A stretch of DNA of 64,000 nt from Sacculina carcini. Taxonomy: Eukaryota; Arthropoda; Thecostraca; Sacculinidae. How positions within the stretch are numbered: the first letter of the stretch is position 1; each line of letters opens with the position of its first letter. The position numbers and the translations under genes were made by a program. The stretch spans positions 9,174,001 through 9,238,000 of the forward strand of contig OU696571.1 in assembly GCA_916048095.2 (NCBI GenBank), in the 5' to 3' direction. Below the pieces are notes generated by a model that saw only the letters and a program-made list of their open reading frames with translations, made no database searches and had not been told where the DNA came from. Positions 55,420-64,000 of the stretch are shown piece by piece.

Positions 55420-56990
55420 ATATATATAAAAGAGATCCTCTGTGTGTGTGTGTGTGTGTGTCTGTGTGTTTGTCCCACCCTCATTGGTCCATTTTCTATC
55501 AGCTCCTACTCGGCCATCACTTGGCGTACCCGCTAACAATTTATACCATCACGTTGGACATTTTCTTGTCTACACTTAACACAAAATTTTAAGTTTTAAA
55601 AATTAAACCAAAAAAAGTTATAGCAGTGAAAAGACAAAATTAACCCTGAAAAATGCGAAAATTTTGGTCAATTTTCTGAAGACTACTCTTCCTAAACCAG
55701 CAATGGTACAACTATAAACATTATACCACTGTGTAGAAAATTTTCTGTTCTACTCAACAAACTATAATTCATACCCAAAAATGAATATAAAACATGTAAA
55801 ATGGGAAAACATTCAATCTACATTCAAAATTTTATTTAAACTCCACGCGTCCGATTTTCTATACGTTTTTCTCTATTTCTCAAAAATTTATTATCACACA
55901 TCTAAATAAATAATACCATCATGCTTGTAATTTTGTTTGCTACAACGCGGTATAATTTTTAATTTTCCAAAGTGTATTAAAAAAAAGTTACGGCGGTGTA
56001 AAGTGTAAATGACAAAGTCAAAAAGGCAAATTAGCACACAAAAACTTGAATATTTTGGTCAATATTCCGCTGTCTATTCCTCATAAACCAGCAATGGTAC
56101 AGCTATAAAAATTATACTTTTGTGTAGATAATTTTGTGTTCTACAAGAAAAGTTATAATTTATACCCACAAATGATACAAAAAACGTGTAAAATTGGCAA
56201 AATTATCAAATATATCTAAAATTACACTTGAACACCGGGCGACTAAAATTAATTCATTTTTCTACTATTTCTCAGTAACTATTTGTTACACATAAAAATG
56301 AATTATACCATCGTGCTAGAAATTTTGTTTTCTACAATACGGTATAATTTTTAATTTTCCAAAGTGTATCTGAAGGAAGTTACGGCGGTGTAAAGTCAAA
56401 TTGTCATGTTGCCAATTTGACAGCTATTATGCGCACTTGCGATTACACATGAATATACACTGATTTAATTTCACTGAAGTCCAATCACAATTTACGCACT
56501 TGCGATTATACAGGAATATACTACTGTGTAGATAATTTTGTGTTCTACAAGCTATAATTTATACCCACAAATGATACAAAAAAACGTGTAAAATTGACAA
56601 AATTCTCAAATACATCCCAAATTACACTTGAACAACGGGCGACTAAAATTAATTCATTTTTCTACTATTTCTCAGTAACTATTTGTTACACATAAAAATA
56701 AATTATACCATCGTGCTAGAAATCTTGTTTTCTACAATACGGTATAATTTGTAATTTTCCAAAGTGTATCTGAAGGACGTTACGGCGGTGTAAAGTCAAA
56801 AGCACATATTACCAGCTATTATGCGCACTTGCGATTACACAGGAATATACACCGATTAAATTTCACTGAAGCCCAATCACAATTAAGAATGCATCATATT
56901 AGCTCCAAGCATGGATGGTGTGGTTTTATTGGGTACAGTTTAATTAATGCTACACTATACTGAATAGAAAAGCTTTATTGTCCTCAATAT
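55420..56990 (+). repeat. AT-rich tandem block, third full copy
   Basis: It starts at TATATAAAAGAGATCCTCTG with a GT microsatellite, then runs through the same units as 47,597-49,020, including two CCATCGTGCTAGAAAT units (56,314 and 56,710). It ends near CATCATATTAGCTCCAAGCA. Confidence 0.85.
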
Positions 56991-58194
56991 TTACACATGA
57001 ATTGTTCCGCCCGACGGGCGGGTAAAATACTACTGGGAACAAAGTTAATTACTGAATTTTACTGTATAATTTAATTGGTTTAATTTCAAGTTGCGTAAGC
57101 TTAAGTTGCATAAGGATATGGGTTGTAATATCATGCAATGCCAACTATATGAATATGCTGTTTTAGCGGACGCATAAATCTGGAATTAGAGAGATGACAG
57201 TAGGTTTCATTTTTTTGATAGTGTTACACTTCTGAATTACTACACACGAAGGATGGGTTTGAACTTGAGCAGTGTTGAGGAAAAAAACTTCGTGAATAAT
57301 TAAAACAAGAATTTACAAATATATATTTTTCTATTGGATGAGGTTTTTGCTTCTTGATTAATTATATTCTATTTATAGCTCCGCACGACGGGCGGGTTTA
57401 AATACGAGGCAGTTCGAGGGAAAATATTTGGCCACATCTAAAATAAAAACATTCACATTTAGACTTTTCTATTGGTTAAGACTTTTTATGGGCTTACTTT
57501 TTTCTTTTTAAATTTGTATTCGTTTTCTTTTATGAATTCAATATTTATTGTACTTTATTAATTGTTACGCAAAACGGGAGGGTTTCCATGCTAGATGATG
57601 CTAACTTATAAATATATTTTGTAAACATTATGATAAAAAAGCCAAGTAAATTTTCATTATTTCGTATCTGAATTTTGAATTATTCCGCACTACGGGCGGT
57701 TTTAAATATGAGGCGGGTTGAGGATAATATTTTGTGAAAATAATATGAAAATATAGAAATCTGGATTTTATATGGGTTTACTCTTTTATTTTTTAATCCA
57801 TATTCCTTTTCTCTTATGAATTGAATACAAATTTAATAGTATGAACTGTTCCGCACGACGGGCGGGTTTACATGCTAGAACTTTCATTGTTTGTTACGTC
57901 TTTGTGTTCTGAATTATTCCACACGACGGGCAGGTTCAAATATGAGGCGGACTGAGGGATAATATTTTGTCAAAGTAAAAACATAAATATTCACATTTAG
58001 AGTTTTTATTGGTGAACGTATTTACAGGTTGAACTTTTTGCGGATCGTATTCGAGCTCTGGATGATTCCGTACGACGGGCGGGTTTCAATATGAAGCGGG
58101 TTGAGGGATCATATTTTGTCAAAATAAACATAAAAAATGAAATTTAGAATTTTCATTTGATTAGGATTTATATGGATTTAATATAATATTTTTT

Positions 58195-58560
58195 ATCCAA
58201 TTAGGCCCGAAGGGCCAAATTGATGGTATTTTTTTGCCCTATACTGATTGCAAATTTTCTAAATGTCTGTTTGTATCGTATCTCCTCCTAAACCACTGGA
58301 CCGATTTTGATGAAACCACTGGACCACTGGACGATTTTGATGAAACTTGGTCCCTAGGGGTAAAATGGATGCGCAATGGTCATAGGCTAGGTTTTGTTGA
58401 CCTCCGAGGTCATTTTCAAGGTCATTGAGATCATTTGTCTGTTTATCCTATCTCCTCCTAAACCACTGGACCGATTTTGATGAAACTTGGTCCCTAGGGG
58501 TAAAATGGATGCGAGAAGGTCATAGGCTAGGTTTTGTTGCATACAAACATATAAACCAGC
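58195..58560 (+). repeat. Widely seen arthropod-type repeat with duplicated core
   Basis: A GGCCCGAAGGGCC hairpin is followed by two copies (near 58,283 and 58,458) of a phrase starting CCTCCTAAACCACTGGACCG and continuing TTTTGATGAAACTTGG. I recognise this phrase type as a repeat common in invertebrate genomes. It has no coding capacity. Confidence 0.6.
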
Positions 58561-59060
58561 ATATAAACCCGATAATAATCAAAACGTTATTCTGTCGGGT
58601 TTGAGGAAAACTGCTCAACAGAATTGCCAGTTTTTTATATCCACAGATTGGAAATTTTGTCTTCTACAAGATGATATATTTTTAAAATATGTAGTGCCAA
58701 CATTCCCAAAGATATAACCGTTTATTCAAGACCATGTCATTTCCACCGACGACTGATAGATTTAACACAGCGATCAATGGAGACAATGGCGGATCCAGGA
58801 ATTTTGCAGGGGGGCTTAGCCTCTTTGAAATACGTTTTTTTATAATGTCCTTCACATGCAATGTTTACCCCTAATTTTGATATATCTTCTAAAAAACATT
58901 TTCAACAAATCAATATAAAATATTTAGCCCCAATATAAATATTTACTTCATCCGCCTATGATTTCTCGCTGCTGCGAAATCAACATCTGAGTTTATGTGC
59001 AAAGCGCGTGAAGTATTCGCTAGGGCGCTAGCGTTCAGGACAAACCCTAGCTAAAAATCT
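58560..59060. other. Unassigned non-coding stretch in the array
   Basis: I recognise no gene and no copy of the terminal motif. A G run in GCAGGGGGGCTTAGCC and AT-rich sequence surround it. It is probably another decayed repeat. Confidence 0.4.
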
Positions 59061-59632
59061 AAAATAAAAACATACGCACAACGGGCGGGTTTCAATGGTA
59101 GATGGTGATGTTAAGTTATAAATATATTTTGAAAACATTATGATGAAAAAGTTTGGTCATTCTTCATTGTTTCGTGTCTGAGCTCTGAATTATTCAGCAC
59201 GACGGGCAGGTTTAAATATGAGGCAGTTTAAGCAAACTATTTTGTCAAAATAAGTATAAAAATATAGAAATTTATACTTTTTATGGGTTTATTCTTTTCT
59301 TTTTTAATTCATATTCCATTTCTCTTATGAATTGAATAAAAATTTAATAGTATGAATTGTTCCGCACGACAGGCGGGTTTACTTGCTAGAATTTCATTGT
59401 TTGTTACGTGTTTGTGTTCTGAATTATTCCGCACGACGGGCAGGTTTATATATGACGCGGATCGAGGGATATTTTGTCCAAATTAAAATGAAAATATTCA
59501 CATTTAGACATTTATATTGGTTAGGATATTTACAGGTTAAATTTTTTACTTTTAAATTTGTATTCATTTTATTTTATAGATTGAATATGAATTTCATGTT
59601 ATGAACTGTTCCGCACGACGGGCGGGTTTAAA

Positions 59633-59665
<33 letters not shown>

Positions 59666-60261
59666 CTCTGTCTGTCTGTGTGTGTATGTATGCTTGAATA
59701 TGAGGTTAAAATAACTGCGCGGGCTCAATGATATAGATCAGTGGTTTCAAACGTAAAAGAAGAGATGGACCATTTTTATGAAATTATGAAATAATTATAA
59801 TTTTTATGAAACGTTCAATTTCACCGTGTAGAATGCATTCTTATACAAAACTAACGGATTTGTCTTCAAGATCCAGAACGGAACGACACGATCCACAACG
59901 GGCGGGTTTATATGCTAGACATTTAGGTTAGGTTACGTCCAGAAATTATCACTAACTAGGGGTTGAGTTTGTGTCGGATTGAGTTTGTGTGTGAGGTACT
60001 AGACAATAAAAACATTATAACTTATTGCTATGTGTATCTTCTGGTCCCAGATTATTTCATCATTTTGCTTCTTCTTTACCCTTTTATGTAATCTGTCCAT
60101 AATGTGTAGTTGGTTTAGGATATCAAGGCCGAATTGGGGGTATGCAGCTTTGGATCTGGTTTGTGGCCAGACAATGCTGCACGTCTACTTAATTTGAATT
60201 TTTTTATTAATATAATATGAATTTTATTTCAGGAATTGCTCCGCACAACGGGCGGGTTTGA

Positions 60262-60348
60262 ATGCTAGTATATATATATATATATATATATGAAGAGAGA
60301 AAAGAAAACACATCTACGAACAAAGGCCTTATATATATAAGGCCTTTG

Positions 60349-60400
<52 letters not shown>
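60262..60400. repeat. AT microsatellites around a 32-bp perfect palindrome
   Basis: The palindrome at 60,319-60,350 consists of ACAAAGGCCTTATAT-type arms (AACAAAGGCCTTATAT and its complement). Long AT runs follow (60,351-60,398). It could extrude a cruciform. Such a structure may also cause assembly or replication trouble. Confidence 0.85.
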
Positions 60401-60401
<1 letters not shown>

Positions 60402-60404
60402 GAC

Positions 60405-61425
60405 AAACGAGATTAAACTTGACGAAATTCACACTCTCAAGCGTGCTTTCGAAGAAGAAACTTCACTAAAATTCACGCATGAGAACGCACTCGACGGTCG
60501 GCTAGCATTTCTCGATGTGCTAGTACAGCTGAATAGCGGAGAGCTTAGCACAAACGTATATACCAAGCCGACAAATCTGGGACTGTGTCTGAATGGCATC
60601 AGTGAATGTCCAACAAGATATCTGCGATCCACAATCAGCGCATACATCCGTCGGGCACTGACACACTACTCAAGCTGGACTTCAACGCACAAAGAGCTCG
60701 AGCGTGTCACACAGGTGCTGCTCAACAACGGCTATCCGAACGAGCAAATTTCAGACGTGATTGCTGCAGCGCTGAACAAGCATTTCGAGAACAACTGTTT
60801 AAGCGACGCACAACAGCATATTACTTTATACTACAGAAATTTTATGTCTTCTGCGCACAAAGTCGACGAAAGCGTCATGAAGGAGATTATTGAGAAGAAT
60901 GTGAGACCCACTGAACCAGAAAAAAGGTGAAATTGATAATTTATTATCGTTCACAAAAAACATCATGTCTGATATTGCGCAACAAAGCATGCAATGACAG
61001 GCCAGACAAGCTGCAGCGACATCATGTTGTCTACCGGTACACCTGTGAAAACGATGAGGGGTGCGGATCTCATTCCTACATCGGGATGACAACAACAACG
61101 CTGTCGCGCCGTTTGGCCTGCCATCTCAGCAACGGCGCTATCAAAAACCACAATGCATCGGCGCATAACACAAAGATTAGTCGAGAATAAATAGTGGCAA
61201 GAACAGATATATTGGCGCACGAAACGGACAACAGGCGCTTGAAACGTTTGGAAGCGATTAACATAACAACAATGCGCCCAAAAATAAACGTGCAATTGGA
61301 GGAAAATGGTGTTCTCCCCACCCAAAGACCCCCATCAAGCAGTGAGCTGGACGCGCCCATGCGCGAGGTGCCACAAACGGCGGCGCGCAGTAGCGTGAGC
61401 CATAGGTGTCATCGACCATAGGTGC
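60405..61425 (+). pseudogene. Penelope-like element fragment with GIY-YIG endonuclease
   Basis: The plus-strand remnant covers the end of the reverse transcriptase (KFTHENALDGRLAFLDVLVQ, TNVYTKPTNLGLCLN, YLRSTISAYIRRAL, HKELERVTQVLLNNGYP) and a linker to a GIY-YIG endonuclease domain (VVYRYTCENDEGCGSHSYIG, then LSRRLACHLSNGAI). A one-base loss near 60,927 and a TAA at about 61,188 break the frame; downstream the tail continues as LAHETDNRRLKRLEAI. The 5' end is cut at the AT tract. Penelope-like elements prime from nicked DNA; this copy is dead. Confidence 0.88.
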
Positions 61426-61464
61426 GAATTTCTCACACCGCGCGCATACACGAGGCGTGAAAAA

Positions 61465-61556
61465 AACACATACTATACAATATACTATACAATATGCTGT
61501 ATATGGTGCACTATACAATATACTATACAATATACTATACATACTATACAATATGC
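61465..61556. repeat. Short tandem repeat ACTATACAATAT
   Basis: Seven or so imperfect units of about 12 bp lie between the Penelope-like fragment and the next RT fragment. Confidence 0.8.
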
Positions 61557-62755
61557 TGATGACACATCATCACTAGAACGTCAATGATAAAGCTCGACAC
61601 ACGAACACTGGAAGGACACATGGCTCGACTTGAAAACTATTACTGATTCAATGGCCTCAAAATGAATCGAGAAAAAAACACAGATGATAATTTTCAGAAA
61701 GAAATATCTTGTAAAAGAAACGACTCCGAAGCATATGCAATTAATGAACAGAAACAATGGAGGAACAATGATCCATCAAGCTTTTAGGAATACAACTGGA
61801 CAAACATCTACAATTCGACATACACATAGACGATATTGTAAGATAATCAATAGGAACACTGTTATCTATCAAGAAATATATTTCATCACTGCGGAAATTT
61901 TGCACAACCCTCTGATAAACGCATTCATCGTCTCAATAATTTCATATTGTAGTCTCGAGAAGATGTGCATGAAAAGCAGAAGAGAAGGATCGAAGTGAAG
62001 GTGATGACCGGATACGAGAAGACAAGGAGTTGTAGAGACGATGAGCAAAGAAGTAGAAAGATTTCACCGACCAAGGCGACTCAAAAACTGCTCGAGGACA
62101 GTGAAGAGAGTGAAGACGACGACTTAAGTCTTGAGGTTCAGATATTAGAGAGCGGAGGTAAGGAGAGGAGGGTGAGCGGATAATTTTAAAGATAAGACAG
62201 CACAGTTTATAATTAATCCGAGCCTGAACTGGAAACCAGCCAAGTTTACGTAAGTAGGGAGAAGTTAACGTGTGCGGAGGAACACGGAAGACAAAGTGAC
62301 ATGACCGATTCAATAACCTTCGTAGGAAGTGAAGAGATTTAGATGAGGCGTGAAGAAACAAAGAGTTACAATAGTCTATACGAGGGAAAATTTAGGATTG
62401 GATGAGAGTAATGGCCGAGTTAGTGTCAATTTAAGCACGGATGGGATATAGTTGTCTGAGAATGAGCCTGCAGGAATAGTCACACAAAGAAGCAAGTTAC
62501 AGACAATTTTGAACTTTTGTCAAAAAAAATCTTGGCAACACACGAAAATTCGACATAATTTCTGAGACATACGAAAAACTAGCACTTCCAACAATCGAAC
62601 AGCTCATTGAAAATAACACAAGACGACTCATAACAACGATCAAACAGCAACAACCCACCGCAATTTACCTTCATACGCAGAGAAAGACGAAAAATGCGAA
62701 CCGAAGGCGGATTCTATATACCAAGAATGAAAACTGACGCCGGCAAGAAATGTTT
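61547..62755 (+). pseudogene. Non-LTR reverse transcriptase C-terminal fragment, interrupted
   Basis: The plus-strand remnant has QYADDTSSLE (catalytic Asp pair), FNGLKMNREKTQ, KLLGIQLDKHLQFDIHI and then FIVSIISYCSL up to about 61,955. After the inverted fragment it resumes near 62,490 with KLQTILNFCQKK and LPTIEQLIENNTRRLIT, ending at about 62,755. Stops and shifts are numerous. The join restores the usual SYCS...LQ order of the RT thumb region. Confidence 0.7.
61942..62480 (-). pseudogene. CR1/L2-like reverse transcriptase C-terminal fragment
   Basis: The minus-strand open frame 62,361-61,942 has LRKLGWFPVQARINYKLCCL, RSPSSPYLRSLI and AHRLYNSLSSRIR, typical of the C-terminal end of CR1/L2-type elements. 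Just upstream in the same direction PRIDYCNSLF can be read. It is inserted within the plus-strand RT fragment. Confidence 0.78.
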
Positions 62756-63380
62756 GAATTAGAAGATACCAATGTTATAATATTTGCCCCCCTTACTCTG
62801 TGCGTGATAAATGTGTGACCATGTATTTGAATAATTACATGCATGTATGTGTTTCAGTGTGTGTGTGTGCGTGTTAGCGTGTGTATGCGCGCGATGGTTT
62901 ATTTTGCACTGAAAAGCCTGTATAAGGAGTGCAATGAATGTCATTTACTCTACACACACACACACACAAATACATATCAACCACACACACACACCAATAA
63001 CAGCACTGGGCTGGTACATCGAGCACCGCCGACCACCAGACAAACGCCTGTGATACTGGTGTTCAAGCTGAGCACATCCGGCATGTCTCCTGCAATCTAT
63101 GCTGGCTCTACAACTGGCTGTACTTTAGAAGCGCCGGACATCCATTGAATTATTAGAACTCACCAATAACAATTTGAGCAGGACCTGAATCCGATCAAAA
63201 CTAGAGATACTCAGTTTGTATTTGTATCTACATACGTAAAGGCTGAATATAATAAACTGTTTCTATTATCCTTCTCAAACTACAAGTGAGCACATATTGC
63301 CAGACAGTGTTGAAAAACGAGCGCACACATTCATATATTTACACACATCGATGCATATAGTCATCGACACACACAGACAC
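62756..63380. other. Intron sequence, no gene recognised
   Basis: It contains GT and CA microsatellites (62,855-62,885 and 62,955-62,998) and otherwise unassigned AT-rich DNA next to the PHKG donor site. Confidence 0.5.
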
Positions 63381-63384
63381 GCAC

Positions 63385-63615
63385 CTCACGGTAGGTGGAT
63401 TCGCGGAGACTGGCGCCATGTTCGGCTCCGCTTATGTCGATGATTTTGACGGCGAACTCGCCGCCGCTCTCCTTGTGCACACAGCGACGCACCGTAGAAC
63501 TCACGCCGCGACCCAGCACCTCCTTCGGCTCGTACTTGCTGTAGAAGAGGCGCGCCCGTCGATAGTCGGGCAAAACGTCGGTATCGACGCTTTGATCTGT
63601 GTCGTCGACGGCCAT
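63385..63615 (-). CDS. PHKG: Phosphorylase b kinase gamma catalytic subunit, first coding exon
   Basis: 77 codons from the ATG at 63,615. It carries [20 protein letters not shown], containing the glycine-rich ATP loop (residues 35-42), and [10 protein letters not shown] with the ATP-binding Lys57. The exon ends in YRE at the GTGCGT donor. I chose MAVDD because its spacing to YEPKE matches known PHKG proteins; another in-frame ATG lies eight codons upstream (63,639), but a possible acceptor (TATGTCAG) sits between the two, so an upstream non-coding exon is likely. The splice to 45,493 restores helix C. Confidence 0.9.
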
Positions 63616-63639
63616 CGAGTCGACGCAGCTGACATACAT

Positions 63640-64000
63640 ACAGAGAGCGAGAGACGCATACCTTTCATCGTCTAGTAAAAGTTGGACTTAAAACCTCACA
63701 GCATGACGAGAGGTCCACTAGGAATCCAAGTGGCTGTGGTTATACACTTATAAGTGTAAGTATATACACCGTCTAATGACTAGACAGTTCATATTGTCTA
63801 GACTCTAGTGCAACAGCATAACAGTTAACTGAATTATATTAAGGTACTGTGATTGCAAGAGCTGCAAAAATTTGGTGTGCATTGATTTGATTATCTAGGT
63901 ATTCTCAATCCTGTAACATGATGATAAACTTTGACATATAATACGTCCTATAGGATGGGATCATAAGACCCTATAACCCAATGACCATACGATTTAATCA
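63640..64000. other. Upstream flank of PHKG
   Basis: AT-rich, no coding similarity. A short inverted pair (GACTAGACAG and TTGTCTAGAC) lies near 63,778-63,811. It may be promoter or 5' intron; I cannot tell which. Confidence 0.4.

Larger units (their letters stand above)
47590..60265 (+). mobile_element. AT-rich array of Helitron-like non-autonomous elements
   Basis: About 12.7 kb without genes. A terminal phrase of the type TTCCGCACGACGGGCGGGTTT recurs about forty times; many copies are followed by AATGCTAG. CCGC and GCGG can pair as a short stem, and CTAG at the end followed by T fits Helitron 3' ends. Copies are spaced from about 70 to several hundred bp and alternate with a middle phrase (ATATGAGGCGGGTTGAGGGA). 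Full units start at TATATAAAAGAGATCCTCTG (47,597 and 55,420). Ends arranged in series suggest repeated insertion or tandem growth of Helentron/HINE-type elements; the class is inferred. Confidence 0.6.
45494..63384 (-). other. PHKG: Large phase-0 intron of PHKG (17.9 kb)
   Basis: The donor is GAG|GTGCGT at 63,385/63,384 and the acceptor is TTGCAG|GTGG at 45,494/45,493. Joining the exons gives the uninterrupted stretch STYREVDVLKL, as expected for PHKG helix C. The intron is packed with repeats: a hAT-like element, SINEs, Helitron-like arrays, a Penelope-like fragment and non-LTR pieces. I see no host exon inside it, although short exons could be missed. Confidence 0.88.

Noticed and set aside
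49000-60260. CRISPR-like array because of many short repeats
   Set aside because: Repeat spacing is irregular, the spacers are themselves repeated, there are no cas genes, and the DNA is eukaryotic.
61684-61998. A stand-alone small protein gene
   Set aside because: Its sequence is part of the broken RT fragment.

Overview
The window is animal nuclear DNA, most likely from an arthropod or close relative. The only host gene I can support is the gamma catalytic subunit of phosphorylase kinase (PHKG), on the minus strand in two exons (63,615-63,385 and 45,493-44,357) joined over a 17.9 kb phase-0 intron. Its kinase motifs read most like arthropod PHKG; I cannot name the species. Almost everything else is transposable elements in layers, many nested in one another. 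There are no bacterial genes, rRNA genes or CRISPR arrays.

Layout. 0.3-3.6 kb: 3' part of a decayed minus-strand non-LTR element (Jockey/CR1-like), interrupted by a degenerate Ty3/gypsy element with a tRNA-Trp-type primer site and CsRn1-like Gag (3,564-10,962, minus); the non-LTR element resumes at 10,963-11,434. 11.4-32.0 kb: a large, imperfect inverted duplication. Both arms carry the same stack: non-LTR endonuclease fragment, LTR and gag of a second CsRn1-like element, a 412-bp LTR at the same site with the same flanking pentamer (solo LTR in the left arm, full element in the right), and a Mag-like element inserted in the CsRn1-like pol gene. Each arm lost different pieces. The left arm also holds an apparently intact Ty3/gypsy element (12,365-17,090; identical 168-bp LTRs, 5-bp target duplication). 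32.0-33.06 kb: 3' end of a BEL/Pao element. 33.06-39.7 kb: an AT-rich repeat block interrupted by a second intact Ty3/gypsy element (34,494-39,406; 128-bp LTRs). 39.7-43.3 kb: microsatellites, a tandem duplication and a non-LTR ORF1 with PHD-like and CCHC motifs.

44.3-63.6 kb is PHKG. Its intron holds a 1,663-bp non-autonomous hAT-like element with an 8-bp target duplication and a SINE inside it, a second SINE-like sequence, about 12.7 kb of AT-rich tandem repeats carrying about forty copies of a Helitron-like terminal motif, a Penelope-like fragment with a GIY-YIG domain, and two nested non-LTR fragments.

Insertion order can be read in places. The non-LTR element was hit by CsRn1-like elements; the second of these was hit by the Mag-like and 412-bp-LTR elements; the stack was then duplicated in inverted orientation. 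The 168-bp-LTR element probably arrived later, although a deletion in the right arm removes the site where a second copy would sit. I found no new defence or metabolic system. The most unusual object is the inverted duplication, which could also be an assembly error.
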